Shown in pieces: positions 40,441-56,057 of a stretch of 64,000 bases of DNA (position 1 is the stretch's first letter; every line of letters begins with the position of its first letter). Under the pieces are notes generated by a model that made no database searches, was not told where the DNA came from, and saw nothing but the letters and a program-made list of their open reading frames with translations. A program made the translations under genes and the position numbers. Source of the DNA: Cephalopachus bancanus (Eukaryota; Chordata; Mammalia; Primates; Tarsiidae); contig JAPVLO010000877.1 in the NCBI GenBank assembly GCA_027257055.1, forward strand, positions 1-64,000, in the 5' to 3' direction.

Positions 40441-40965
40441 TGGCTGGGCACAGTGGCTCAAGCCTGTAATCCCAGCACTTTGGGAGGCTGAAATGAGAGT
40501 ATTGCCTGAGCTCAGGGGTTTGAGACCAGCCTGGGCAACTTGGTGAGACCTCATCTCTATAGTAAATCAAAAAATAAGCTGGGTGTGGTAGCATGAGCCT
40601 GTAGTTACCGCTACTTGGAAAGCCGAGGCAGAAGGATTGCCTGAGCCTAGCAGGTAGAGGCTGCGGTTGCTATAAGTGTCCCACTGCACTCCAGCCTGGG
40701 CGACAGAGTAAGACTCTAACTCAAAAACAAACAAACAAAAACAGTGGACTGTGATTTAGTATTCATTAGGTTGTCAAAACCTGAGCCCGGGGGTTTGAGA
40801 CCTGCCTGGGCAACTTGGCGAGACTTCATCTCTACAATAAATAAAAAATTAGCTGGGTGTGGTAGCGCACGCCTATAGTTCCAGCTACTTGGAAGGCTGA
40901 GGCGGAAGGATCGCCTCAGTCTAGGCGACAGAGTGAGACTCCAACTCAAAAAAAAAAAAAAAAAA
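40441..40965 (+). mobile_element. Two plus-strand Alus
   Basis: 40,441-40,740 (TSD ACAGTGG) and truncated 40,780-40,965, which lacks the right-arm hairpin. Confidence 0.87.
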
Positions 40966-41698
<733 letters not shown>

Positions 41699-41971
41699 TT
41701 TTTTTTTTTTTTTTTTTTTTGAGTCAGTCTCACTCTGTTGCTTAAGTGCAGTATCATGCTCATAGCTACCACAGCCTCGACCTACTGGGCTCAGGAGATC
41801 TTTCTGGAACTACAGGTGTGTGCCGCCACGCCTGGCTAGTTTTTTGATTTATTGTAGAGATGAGATCTTGCCATGTTGCCCAGGCTGGTCTCGAACCCCT
41901 GAGCTCAGACAATCCTCTCGCCTCTGCCTTCCAAAGTGCTGGGATTATAGTGTGAGCCACCACACCTGGCA
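41699..41971 (-). mobile_element. Alu, minus strand
   Basis: Dimer with short deletions. Confidence 0.86.
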
Positions 41972-42257
41972 GGAAAGAGCCCTCATTATGTCTACATTTT
42001 ATTTTTTTGGATATGAAGCAAATAATACAAAGACTTAAAAATTGATTTAATCTTGGTGTTGGGTCATTAATGTCTATTACATCTGAAGTGTTTCCTTGGG
42101 GAAAGAAAATTTTTAAGAGTATTTTATGAAGTTTTGTCATTACAATTTATGATATCAGCCTTCCTCTGTTCTCATGCAGGCCTCATAGTGAGTTTGATGT
42201 GCAGGTTAAAATACATAATTTTTGCAATGCGTTGTAAGAAATGAAGTTTCCTAATTA

Positions 42258-42553
42258 AATTTTTTTTTTTTTTTTTGAGTTGGAGTCTCACTCTGTCACC
42301 CAGACTGGAGTGCAGTGGCCGCTCCTGGCCACCGCAGCCTCGACCTGCTGGAATCCAATGATCCTTCCGCCTCAGCCTTCCAAGTAGCTGGAACTACAGG
42401 CGCACGCTATCACACCCAGCTAATTTTTTTTGATTTATTGTAGAGATGAGGTCTCACCAATTGCCCAAGCGGGTCTTGAACCCATGGGCTCAGGCAATCC
42501 ACTCACCTCAGCCTCCTAAGGCACGGGATTACAGGCTGAGCCACCGAGCCCGG
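42258..42553 (-). mobile_element. Alu, minus strand, about 280 bp before exon 2
   Basis: Young-type dimer; the nearest Alu to NPEPPS exon 2. Confidence 0.9.
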
Positions 42554-42831
42554 TTGAAAAAATATTTTTATTTGCTTCATTGGTCAGATGTTTAAGTGGT
42601 GTGAAATACTTAAAAATTTATTATTATTTTTAATACAATTTGGAAAATGTGAATTGCTTTAGACTATTAAAACTACTTATTTTAGAAATTAACTATTTAT
42701 GCATAAATACTCAGTGTAAGTTTTAGTGAAGTCTGGGTTTTAAAAAATTGCCTGTGACATTAGTCCAAGATGAAGATGTATATATTATTAATCTAGGGTA
42801 TTTCTAACACTACTGGTTTTTCTTTTCTCAG

Positions 42832-42916
42832 GTGAGGCAGGCGACTAATCAGATTGTGATGAATTGTGCTGATATTGACATTATTACAGCTTCATATGCA
42901 CCAGAAGGAGATGAAG
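42832..42916 (+). CDS. NPEPPS: NPEPPS coding exon 2
   Basis: This 85-nt exon encodes VRQATNQIVMNC then ADIDIITASYAPEGDE, matching the human protein directly after exon 1. It belongs to the N-terminal beta-sandwich domain of the M1 fold. The acceptor is a strong polypyrimidine tract ending ttttctcag at 42,831. The donor is gaag|gtaagag at 42,917, leaving one extra base (phase 1). Codons are AT-rich, unlike the GC-rich exon 1. The next exon lies beyond 64,000. Confidence 0.96.
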
Positions 42917-43085
42917 GTAAGAGCAGTTTTCCATTTTAATTTGCTGTTTGTGTATGTGATACGTATATGTAATGTAAAATACATATCCTTTCAGGTTAAG
43001 ACGTCACTGTTACCTTTGAAAAAGGTAAATTCTTTATAAAACTATTGTGAGATAAAAGATATATTGGAATTTAAATTCCACTTCT

Positions 43086-43372
43086 TTTTTTTTGAGTAGT
43101 AGTCTTACTCTGCAACCCAGGCTGGAGGACAGCGGCACTCTCTCGGCCACCGCAGCCTTGACCTGCTGGGCTCAGGCGATCCTTCTGCCTCAGCCTTTCA
43201 AGTAGCTGGAAATACAGACACATGCCACCACACCCGGCTAAGTTTTTGATTTATTGTAGAGAGGAGGTCTCACCAAGTTGGCCAGGCTGATCTTGAACTC
43301 CTGGGTTCAGGCAATCCTCTCACCTCGGCCTCCCAAAGTGCTGGGATTATAGGCATGAGCCACTTCACCGGG
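43086..43372 (-). mobile_element. Alu inside MIR
   Basis: TSD TAAATTCCACTTCT. The following 43,373-43,500 is MIR-like (tgactccgggcaaatc). Confidence 0.88.
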
Positions 43373-43527
43373 CCTAAATTCCACTTCTAACACTAACCCT
43401 TTGTGACTCCGGGCAAATCGCATATTCATAAATGCAAAATGAATATAATAACATGCATAATAAAGCTGAAGAGTTATTTTAAAAATTAAGTGCTTTGAAT
43501 ATGAAAAGTTCATCATGGTAGCTTAGG

Positions 43528-44073
43528 TTTTTTTTTGAGTTGGAGTCTCACTCTGTCACCCAGACTGGAGTGCAGTGGCCGCTCCCGGCCACCACAGCCC
43601 CGACCTGCTGGGCTCCAGCAATCCTTCTGCCTCAGCCTTCCAAGCAGCTGGAACTACAGATGTGCGCTACCACGCCCGGCTCATTTTTTGATTTATTGTA
43701 GAGATGCCGGCTCATTTTTTGATTTATTGTGGGTCTCGCCAGGTTGCCCAGGCGGGTCTAGAACCTGTGGGCTCAGGCAATCCACTCACCTCAGCCTCCC
43801 AAAGGCCCGGGATTACAAGCTGAGCCACTGAGCCCAGCTAGTAGCTTAGTTTTTTTGTTTGTTTTTGAGTTGAAGTCTCACTCTGTCTCCCAGGTTGGAG
43901 TGCCATGGCACACTCACAGCCAACCCAGCATCAACTTGCTGGGCTCTGGCAATCCTTCTACCTCAGTCTTCCAAGTAGCTAGAACTATACAGGTCTTGAG
44001 CCCATGCGCTCAGACAATCCTCTCACCTTGGCCTTCAAGTGCTGGGACTATAGGTGTGAGCCACTGCGCCAGG
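43528..44073 (-). mobile_element. Two minus-strand Alus, the first with a linker duplication
   Basis: 43,528-43,838 repeats ccggctcattttttgattta in its linker; 43,848-44,073 is truncated. GTAGCTTAG recurs at the junctions. Confidence 0.88.
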
Positions 44074-44130
44074 CCTCAGTTTTAGTCTATAGTTCAAGAG
44101 AAAAAAAAAAACTTTAAGAAAAACACATTA

Positions 44131-44425
44131 GGCTGGGCTCAGTGGCTCAGCCTGTAATCCCAGCACTTTGGGAGGCCTTGGCAAGTGGATTGCCTGACCC
44201 TGCAGGTTCGAGACCTGCCCAGGCAATTTGGCAAGACCTCGTCTCTACAATAAATAAAAAAAATTAGCCGGGTGTGGTGGCATATGCCTATAGTTCCAGC
44301 TATTTGGAAGACTGAGGTGGAAGAATCACCTGAACCCAGTAGTTCGAGGCTGTGGTGGCCATGAGCATGCTCTGCACTCCAGCCTGGACAACAGAATGAG
44401 ACTCCAACTCAAAAAAAAAAAAAAA
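44131..44425 (+). mobile_element. Alu, plus strand
   Basis: Dimer. Confidence 0.9.
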
Positions 44426-44539
44426 CTGAAATAAGTCTTACTCATAATTGGGAGAAAAATATTTTCTTTATGAGACCCAATATGAAGTTTAGAAACTAGA
44501 TGATAGACTTAGTCATAGGGGATGACTATGTTTTTTGGG

Positions 44540-44838
44540 GGATTTTTTTTTTTTTTTAAGTTGGAGTCTCACTCTGTCGTCCAGACTGGAGTGCAGTGGC
44601 ATGCTCCCGGCCACTGCAGCCTCGCCCTGCTGGGCTCTGGTGATCCTTCTACCTCAGCCTTCTAAGTAGCCAGAACTATAGGCATACACTACCACGCCTG
44701 GCTAAATTATTTTTGATTTACTGTAGAGATGAGGTTTCACCAAGTTGCCTGGGTGGGTCACGAACCCGTGGGCTCGGGCAGTCCACTCACCTCGGCCTCC
44801 CAAAGTGCTGGGATTACAGGCTGAGCCACTGAGCCTGG
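44540..44838 (-). mobile_element. Alu, minus strand
   Basis: Dimer. Confidence 0.9.
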
Positions 44839-45176
44839 CCGGAAAGACTGTTAAAAAGATGCATGGTCTATAGAATGTGTGGAAACTGTTAGCATCTTTG
44901 AAATGAAGACTACTTTTGGCTTTGTAATTTCAATTAGAATATAATCCATTTTGACCTGAAATCTTATTCTCACATAAGCTACATTTTAAAAAGATACTAA
45001 ATTTGGCATAAACTCATAAAAGTACATTAATATTAGAACTGAATTGCTTTTCACTTTTGACTTCACCTTGGCAGTCTTTGTCAAAATAGTTTATTGGTTA
45101 CTCTGAGATGACTTCATAGAAAGTCTCATTTGCTATAAAATAGTTAGAAATCTGATCTTTTAAAAAAAAAATTTAA

Positions 45177-45476
45177 ATTTTTGTTTTTTGAGTATGAGTC
45201 TTACTCTGTTGCCCAGGCTGGAGTGCAGTGGCATGCTCACGGCCACCACAGCCTGGACCTACTGGGCTCAGGTGATCCTTCCGCCTCAGCCTTCAAAGTA
45301 ACTGGAACTACAGGCATATGCCACCACACCCAGCTGATTTTTTAAAAAAAATTTCTTGTAGAAATGAGGTCTCGCCAAGTTACCCAGGCTGATCTTGAAC
45401 CTGTGGGCTCAGGCAATCCCCTTGCCTCCACCTTCCAAAGTGATGGGATTACAGGCATGAGCCACCACACTAGGCA
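45177..45476 (-). mobile_element. Alu, minus strand
   Basis: TSD GAAATYTGATCTTTT. Confidence 0.9.
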
Positions 45477-45770
45477 GAAATTTGATCTTTTAATTTACAT
45501 TTTGTATTTCTGTTTTCCCCTTTTTTTACATTATGCTGCAGCGAAGCATACAGATTCATTTTAAGGCCTGGCAGCATTTACTTTATGAATTTTTCTTAAA
45601 CTATTTTGTCCATCAAAAGTCAAAGTAGTAGCAGTTGAGCATACTGTTGCCAAGAAGTACTTGTGTTCAGTTGATTGTAAATGAGATCAAACTGTTGCAT
45701 TTTTAAATTTAGAGGAAAAGACTCTTCAAATGTACTTGAGTGAGTGCCAACTTAAAAATAAAAATGTTAA

Positions 45771-46064
45771 GCCGGGCTTGGTGGCTCAGCCTGTAATCCC
45801 GCGCCTTTGGGAGGCTGAGGTGAGTGGATTACCTGAGCCCGCGGGTTCGAGACCTGCCTGGGCAACTTGGTGAGACTTCATCTCTACAATAAATCAAAAA
45901 ATCAGCCGGGCATGGTAGCGCATGCCTGTAGTTCCAGCTACTTGGAAGGCTGAGGCAGAAGGATCACTGGAGCCCAGTAGGTTGAGGCTGTGGTGGCCGG
46001 GAGCGGCCACTGCACTCCAGTCTGGGCGACAGAGTGAGACTCCAACTCAAAAAAAAAAAAAAAG
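45771..46064 (+). mobile_element. Young Alu, plus strand
   Basis: Intact T-arm-like motif and hairpin; no 5-bp deletion. Confidence 0.92.
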
Positions 46065-46282
46065 GTCTAGCAAATGGAAGAGTGATTATTTAATTAACTG
46101 TGAAGAAAAATGGAAACACTTTAGCCATGTATATCAAGAAAAGCTTTGTTTATTGTAGAGAGTATTTAAATTCAGTGTACAATTTTTAAGTGGTATCCAG
46201 CATGTAAATAGGTAGACATAGTAAAATAAATATCCACCCTCCAGCCAGCATGATTTTGGCTCAGGTTTCCTTCTTTCTTTCT

Positions 46283-47181
46283 TTCTTTCTTTTTTTTTTT
46301 GAGTCAGAGTCTCACTCTGTTGCCCAGGAGGAAGTGCAGTGGCACGCTCATGGCCACTGTATCCTTGACCTGCTGGGCTCAGGCGATCCTTCTGCCTCAG
46401 CCTTCCAAGAAGCTGGAACCACAGGTGTGTGCCACCACACCTGGTTAATTTTTCCTTTTTTATTTTATTTTTTTGAGTCAGAGTCTCACTCTGTTGCTCA
46501 GGCTGGAGTGCAGTGGCATACTCACAGCCACTGCAGCCTCAACCTGCTAGGCTCAGGTGATCCTTCTACCTCAGCCTTCCAAGTAGCTGAAATTACAGGC
46601 ACATACCACCATGCCTGGGTAATTTTTTGATTTATTGTAGAGTTGAGGTCTTGCCAAGTTGCCCAGGCTGGTCTCGAACCCATGGGCTCAGGTAATCCTC
46701 TTGTCTTGGCCTCCTGAAGTGCTGGGATTATAGACATAAGCCACCGTGCCCAGCCTAATTTTTTGATTTGTTGTAGAGCCAAGATCTTTTTTTTTTTTTT
46801 TTTGAGTTGGAGTCTCACTGTCACCCAGACTGGAGTGCATTGGCCGCTCCTGGCCACCACAGCCTCGACCTGCTGGGTGCTGGTGATCCTTCCACCTCAG
46901 CCTTCCAAGTAGCCGGAACTACAGGTGCGCTACCACGCCTGGCTAATTTTTGATTTATTGTAGAGATGAGGTCCCGCCAAGTTACCCAGGTGGGTCTCGA
47001 ACCCGTGGGCTCAGGCAATCCACTCACCTCTGCCTCCTAAAGGTGCGGGATTACAGGCTGAGCCACCGAGCCCGGCTGAGCCAAGATCTTGCCAAGTTGC
47101 CCAGACTGGTCTCGAATCCTGGGCTCTGGCCTCCACCTTCCAAAGTACTGGGATTATAGGCTTGAGCCACTGTGCTCAGCA
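46283..47181 (-). mobile_element. Three-deep nested Alus, all minus strand
   Basis: Outer Alu 46,283-46,453, 46,755-46,788 and 47,090-47,181. Second Alu 46,468-46,754 sits at its linker. Third, young Alu 46,789-47,075 is bounded by GAGCCAAGATCTT. Confidence 0.88.
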
Positions 47182-47421
47182 GGTTTATGTGTCTTCCTCT
47201 GCTGAAAATATCAGGAAGGAATTCAGAGAACTTAAAAGTTTTGAATATGCATAACTAAATGGTGCTAAGTGTGTAATGATCTGTGTCTCAAAGAATCGGA
47301 GTTAATGTTCTCACTAAGAGAGACAGCAGATTGAAAACTTATAGAAAATGAAGAGGATTTGGAGAGAGAATGAGATAAAACATTTAATTTTTTTTAATAC
47401 ATAAAATATTTTTCTTCATTG

Positions 47422-47870
47422 CTGGGCATGGTGGTTCACACTTGTAACCTTAGCACTTTGGGAGGCCAAGGTAGGAAGATCACTTGAGGTCAGTAGTTTC
47501 AGACCAGCCTGGGCAACATACTGAGACCCCACGCTATAGTTAAAAAAAAAAAAGGTAAAATATTTTCCTTCAAAGCCAGGCTCAGTGGCTCAGCCTGTAT
47601 TCCCGTGCCTTTGGGAGGCTGAGGTGAGTGAATTGCCTGAGCCCGCGGGTTCAAGACCCGCCTGGGCAACTTGGCGAGACCTCATCTCTACAATAAATCA
47701 GAAAATCAGCCGGGCGTGGTAGCGCATGCCTGTAATTCCGGCTACTCGGAAGGCTGAGGTGGAAGGATCGCCGGAGCCCAGCAGGTCGAGGCTGCGGTGG
47801 CCGGCAGCAGCCACTGCACTCCAGTCTGGGTGACAGAGTGAGACTCCAACTCAAAAAAATATATATATAT
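47422..47870 (+). mobile_element. Monomeric Alu then young Alu, plus strand
   Basis: 47,422-47,556 monomer; 47,572-47,862 dimer with TSD ATATTTTCCTTCARA. Confidence 0.88.
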
Positions 47871-48409
47871 ATTTTCCTTCAGAACTAGCTTAGGTACATT
47901 TCTCAATGCTTTTTTCCTACAGCAACAGGAAAAACTTGGAGTCATATGTAAACCTATTTAATTTTAGCATATAACAGAATGAAAAGTTGTATTAATTTGA
48001 TATTTTAAGATTTGGATTAGAAATAGGAAGAACTTTGATCTTCTGCATACCCCCCCACACACTTACGCTCACACACACACATAGAGTTTAATTTTGCCCT
48101 TGGACTTGGTAACATTTCATGATTTTTACCTTATGGGAGGGTATAATGTGTTGTTTCTTTAGAAACCACTTGTTGTGAGTGGCTGCCAGGGTGGTATACT
48201 GGTGGCAGGAGAATAAATGAGTCAATAGGAGAGGGATAATTTTTTAACCCAGTTAATCTCATCTAGTGCCTATTAGTACTTAAGATTGCCTTCTGCAAGA
48301 CTAATTTAGGTATCATGATATCACTTAGTATCACTAAATCTTAGTGTTTAAGGTAACATCTGAAATTATGTCTCCTTTGTGTAAGTTTTTATTTTTATTT
48401 TTTATTTTT

Positions 48410-48695
48410 ATTTTTGAGTTGGAGTCTCACTCTGTCACCCAGACTGGAGTGCAGTGGCATGCTCCCCGCCACCGCAGTCTTGACCTGCTGGGCTCTAGCG
48501 ATCTTTCCACCTCAACCTTCCAAGTAGCTGGAACTACAGGCGTGCGCTACCACACCTGGGTAATTTTTTATTTTATTGTAGAGATGAGGTCTCGCTAAGT
48601 TGCCCAGGCGGGTCTTGAACCCGTGGGCCCAGGCAATCCACTCACCTCAGCCTCCCAAAGCGCTGGGATTACATGCTGAGCCACCGAGCCCGGCT
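48410..48695 (-). mobile_element. Alu, minus strand
   Basis: TSD TGTAAGTTTT. Confidence 0.9.
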
Positions 48696-49302
48696 GTAAG
48701 TTTTATTTGATGAAAAAGGCCATCTTGTGATACGTGCAGTAATCCTGAAAAATCTACTGGCATGTGTCTCTTTAAACTAAGGCACTGTCCTTTAATCTAT
48801 TTAATATCTTACTTTGTAATATTTAAAAAATAAGAAATCAATAAGAAAAATGGCTGAAAACTCCTTTTTTTACTGTTCTGCACTTCAAGGATTGGTGAAA
48901 TCACTTGCACTTAAGCCAGGGCAAGGAATGCACCTCCCTACCCAGTGCAGGGATTAGTATTGTCATGAGCTTCTGCAAGAGAAATATGAAACTCTTGAGT
49001 GCCTGAACTCAGATCCTGACAGGTAAAGAGTCTTTTAATTTATCACTAATAGATGGCTTAGGTATAACCACATAGAAAATGATCACTTGAAAGTTTTTTA
49101 CCAACTTTTCTGAGTATACTGTCAGGTATGTTTGTAGAAGTAGGTATGTAAGAAAAATACTAATACAAAGTTTAAGATCTGCTAGGATCACTTTGGTTTA
49201 TTCATATAAGGCACATACATTTTAACACATTTGTCTTCGATGTATGATTATATATTTGAATGTGTGCATATGGGTGTGCTCAACTGTTTTATTTATTTGT
49301 TT

Positions 49303-49580
49303 TTTTGAGTCAGGGTCTTGCTGTATCACCCAGGCTGGAGTGCAGTCGTATGATGATGGCTTACTTCAGCCTTGAATTCCTGGTCTCAAGTGATCCTTCT
49401 GCTTCAGTCTCCTGAGTAGCTGGGACTACAGACACACACCACCATAAATGCTTTTCTTATTTTTTGTAGAGATGGAGTCTCGCTGTGTTGCCCAGACTGG
49501 TATTAGCTCCTGGCCTCAAGCGATTCGCCCACTTTGTCCTTCCAATATGCTGGGATTACAGGTGTGAGCCGTCACAGCTG
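49303..49580 (-). mobile_element. Old AluJ-like element, minus strand
   Basis: Diverged dimer without the lineage-specific changes. Confidence 0.82.
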
Positions 49581-49648
49581 CCATGCATGTGTTTAATGGA
49601 AGAGTAAAACAACTCAGAAATATTGCTCAATATTAATAGTTTCAGAGC

Positions 49649-49826
49649 AATAGCCAGGTGTGGTAGCACACGCCTGTGGTTCCAGCTACTTGGAAGGTTG
49701 AGGCGGAAGGATCACCGGAGCCCAGGAGCCCAGCAGGCCGAGGCTGCAGTGGCCGGGAGTGGCCATTGCACTCCAGTCTGGGTGACAGAGTGAGACTCCA
49801 ACTCAAAAACAAACAAAAAAAAATTT
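49649..49826 (+). mobile_element. Right-monomer-only Alu with TSD
   Basis: TTTCAGAGCAA at 49,638 and again at about 49,827. Confidence 0.87.
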
Positions 49827-49916
49827 TTCAGAGCAAAACTATTAACTTGACAAAAAGGAATGGTTCTTCACACTTGATCATAATTATTTATTCAACTATT
49901 AATAATATATATTCTA

Positions 49917-50225
49917 GCCGGGCTTGGTGGCTCAGCCTGTAATCCCACGCCCCTTGGGAGGCTGAGGTGAGTGGATTGTCTGAGCCCGTGTGTTTGAGAC
50001 CCACCTGGGCAACTTGGCGAGACCTCATCTCTATAATAAATCAAAAAATTAGCCGGGTGTGGTAGCGCACGCCTGTAGTTCCAGCTACTTGAAAGGCTGA
50101 GGCGGAAGGATCACCGGAGCTCAGCAGATTGAGGCTGCGGTAGCCGAGAGTGGCCACTGCACTCCAGCCTGGGCGAGAGAGTGAGACTCCAACTCAAAAA
50201 AACAAAACAAAACAAAACAAAAATA
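49917..50225 (+). mobile_element. Young Alu, plus strand
   Basis: TSD AATAATATATATTCT. Confidence 0.92.
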
Positions 50226-50290
50226 ATAATATATATTCTGTCATACAATTATGTGTGGATAACTAATGACATTAATAAACTACCATCTGA

Positions 50291-50590
50291 GCCGGGCTCG
50301 GTGGCTCAGCCTGTAATCCCGTACCTTGGGAGGCTAAGGTGAGTGAATTGCCTGAGCCCGAGGGTTCGAGACCCACCTGGGCAACTTGGCGAGACCTCAT
50401 CTCTACAATAAATCAAAAAATTAGCTGGACGTGGTAGCGCGCTCCTGTAGTTCTGGCAACTTGGAAGGCTGAGACAGAAGGATCGCTGGAGTCCAGCAGG
50501 TCGAGGCTGTGGTGGCCGGGAGTGGCCACTGCACTCCAGTCTGGGCAACAGAGTGGGACTCCAACTCAAAAAATAAAATAAAATAAAAAA
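50291..50590 (+). mobile_element. Young Alu, plus strand
   Basis: TSD ATAAACTACCATCTGA. Confidence 0.93.
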
Positions 50591-51044
50591 TAAACTACCA
50601 TCTGATTGCAAAGAACTTGTTTATGTCATTTGGAAAATACTTGCAGCCCTCAAATCAGAAACATTGAAAGAGAAGAAAAGTTAATCCATTTCTAGTTTAG
50701 ATGCATTGAAGTATGAGATATAATTTCACAAAGAAAATTTTAAATGAAAGGAATCTGAGAATAACTTTAATTCTAAAAATAATGATATAGGATAGAGGCC
50801 AGACCAGCATTCCTATGGGGTTAAGCTTATCAAAAACATGAATGAATTGGACTGGGTGTAGGAAAATAAGAGCAATGGGGAAGAGGATGAACCAAAGAAT
50901 ACACAGTTTGTAGAAATACATTCAAACTTCAAAAAACTTTTCTGGCCAAATAAAACATTCCGGTGGGCCATATTGAGTTCTGATGAATTTGTAACCTCTA
51001 TAGGATTCCAGGGGAACTGTGCTGTATTCTGTTATATTCTTCTT

Positions 51045-51344
51045 CTTTTTTTTTTTTTTGAGTTGAAGTCTCTCACTCTGCTCCAGGCTGGAGTGTAGTG
51101 GCACGCTCACAGCCACCACAGCCACCACAGCCTCGACTTGCTGGACTCAGATGATCCTTCCACCTCAGCCTTCCAAGTAGCCGGAACTACAGGCATGTGC
51201 TATCACACCTGGCTAATTTTTTGATTTATTGTAGAGATGAGGTCTTGCCAAGTTGCCCAGACTTATCTCAACTTGAGGGCTCAGGCAGTCCTCTCACCTT
51301 GGTCCCAAAGTGCTGGGATTATAGGCGTGACCCACTGCGCCCAG
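51045..51344 (-). mobile_element. Alu, minus strand
   Basis: Dimer with a small duplicated ccaccacag. Confidence 0.88.
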
Positions 51345-53708
<2,364 letters not shown>

Positions 53709-54288
53709 TTTTTTTTTTTGAATTGGAGTCTCACTCCGTTGCCCAGGCTAGAGTGTAGTGGCACACTCATGGCTACCCCAGCATCAGCCTGCTGGGCTCC
53801 GGTGATCCTTCCACCTCAGCCCTCCAAGTAGCTGGAACTACAGGCATTTACTATCATGCCTGGCTAATTTTTTGGTATATTGTGGAGACGAGGTCTCGCC
53901 CAGTTGCCCTGGCTGGTCTCAAATCCACGGGCTCAGGCAGTCCGTACATCTCAGCCTCTCAAAATGCTGGGATTACAGTCTGAGCCACTGCAACCAGCCT
54001 TTTTTGTTGTTGTTGAAGTCCACTCTGTTGCCCAGGCTGGAGTGCAGTGGCATACTCATGGCCACTGCAGCCTCGACCTGCTGGGCTCAGGTGATCCTTA
54101 CACTTCAGCCTTCCAAGTAGCTGGAACTACAGGCGCACGCTACCATGCCTGGCTAATTTTTTGATTTATTGTAGAGATGAGGTCTCGCCAAGTTGCCCAG
54201 GCGGGTCTCGAACCTGCGGGCTCAGGCAGTCCACTCACCTCAGCCTCCCAAGGTATAGGATTACAGGCTGAGCCACTGAGCCCGGCTA
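53709..54288 (-). mobile_element. Two minus-strand Alus
   Basis: 53,709-53,998 and 54,002-54,288. Confidence 0.88.
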
Positions 54289-54524
54289 ATTTTTTAACTT
54301 TTTAAAATGTTCTGAAATTGGAATGCATTATAGAGTTGATAGCATACCATGGTTAAATTAACAACTTTTTTGGCCTTCCTAGAGGTACATAAAATAAAGG
54401 TATGTATTACAATTGTTGATATTTTAGATGAAATTAAGTATGTTAAGCATCCACACACCCTTCTTTGTTTTTCAAAGGAAATCAATAGAATGTGGAAAAA
54501 ATATTCACTTAAAGACCAAACACT

Positions 54525-54657
54525 GGATGCGGTGGCTCATGCCCATAATCCAAGTGCTTTGGAGGGCTGAGGTAGATTGTGTGAGCTCAGTGAGTTGTGA
54601 TTGTACCACTGTACTCTAGCCTGGACAACACTTCAAGATTGTCTCTTAAAAAAAATT
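54525..54657 (+). mobile_element. Truncated Alu with TSD, plus strand
   Basis: AAGACCAAACA on both sides. Confidence 0.82.
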
Positions 54658-54745
54658 AAAAAGACCAAACATTTAAAGTATTCTATAAACTAAACAAACA
54701 GAATTTCTTCAAATTTTGTTTATAGCAACTTATTTTCATCTCTTC

Positions 54746-55407
54746 CCTTTTTTTTTTTGGTCAGTCTTGCTCTGTCACCCAGACTGGAGTGCAGTGGCAC
54801 ACTCACGGCCACCCCAGCATCAAGTTGCTGGATTCCAGCAATCCTTCCGCCTCAGCCTTCCAAGTAGCCAGAACTACAGGCGTGCGCTACCACGCCTGGC
54901 TAATTTTTCTTTTATTGTAGAGATAAAGTCTTGCCAAGTTGCTTGGCTGGTCTTGAACCCGCAGACTCAGGCAATCCACTCGCCTTGGCCTCCCAAAGTC
55001 CTGGAATTATAGGGTGAGCCACCAAGCTCAGTCTCATCTGTTCCTTAAAACAGATCTCTAAATAATTTTTATTAGCCAGAGCTTTGTTAGTTAATACTAA
55101 TTTTAGGTACTTTCTTTTTTTTTTTGAGTTATAGTCTCACTTTGTTGCCCAGGCTGGAGTGCAGTGGCTCGCTGCTCATGGCCACTGCAGCCTCAGTTTG
55201 CTGGCCTCAGGTGATCCTTCTGCCTCAGCCTTCGAAGTAGCTGGAATAACGGGTACATGCCACCACGCCCAGCTAATTTTTGTGATTTTTGTAGAGACAA
55301 GGTCTCACCAAGTTGTCTAGGCTGGTCTTTAACCCCGGCTCAGGCAGTCCTCTCGCCTTGGCCTCCCAAAGTGCTGGGATTACAGGCTGAGCCACCGTGC
55401 CCAGCCA
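54746..55407 (-). mobile_element. Two minus-strand Alus
   Basis: 54,746-55,034 and 55,118-55,407 (TSD TACTTTCTTTT). Confidence 0.88.
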
Positions 55408-55537
55408 GATACTTTCTTTTTTCTTTTTAGCTGGTATTTTTAAGTATAACTAAATGTCATCTCTCAATGTTAGTTCATTTTATGAAAGAATTTTGTGGTA
55501 CTCCGTCTGGATGCTTCCTTAAATGATTTATTGTACA

Positions 55538-55675
55538 GAGCTGCTGTCGAGTATGGCAGCTGCTAGCCACATGTGGATATTAAGGATTTGGGGCCTGAAT
55601 TGAGATGTACTGTTGGTATAAAAGACACACAAGGTTTCAGAGATTTAGCCACAAAATATTTCACATTTTTGTGCT
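55538..55675 (-). mobile_element. hAT-Charlie-type element, other end (MER5-like)
   Basis: GCTGTCGAGTATGGCAGC followed by TAGCCACATGTGG and GAATTGAGATGTACTGT resembles the opposite terminus of the same family as 28,515-28,740. An Alu truncates it at about 55,676. Confidence 0.55.
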
Positions 55676-55976
55676 TTTTTTTTTTTTTTTTTTTTAGTTG
55701 GAGTCTTTCTTTGTCACCCAGGCTAGAGTGCAGTGGGACACTCATGGCCGCCATAGCCTCAACCTGCTGGACTCAGGTGATCCTTCCTCCTCAGCCTTCC
55801 AAGAAGCTGGAACTACAGGCATATGCCACCATGCCCGGCTAATTTTTTTTTTTGGGTGGGGATGAGGTGTCGCCAAGTTGCCCAGGTGTTCTTGAACCCC
55901 GTGGGCTCAGGCAATCCTCTCATCTGGGCCTCCCAGAGTGCTGGGATTATAGGCATGAGCCACCACGCCCAGCCTG
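55676..55976 (-). mobile_element. Alu, minus strand
   Basis: Dimer whose 5' end enters the 59-bp tandem duplication. Confidence 0.87.
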
Positions 55977-56057
55977 CATTCCCAACCAAAAAAATAGCTG
56001 GGATTACAGGCATGAGCCACCACGCCCAATCTGCATTCCCAATCAAAAAAATAGCCA
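55940..56057. repeat. 59-bp tandem duplication across an Alu/unique/Alu junction
   Basis: The unit begins gctgggattayagg and ends gcattcccaaycaaaaaaata, occurring twice in a row with few differences. Confidence 0.88.
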
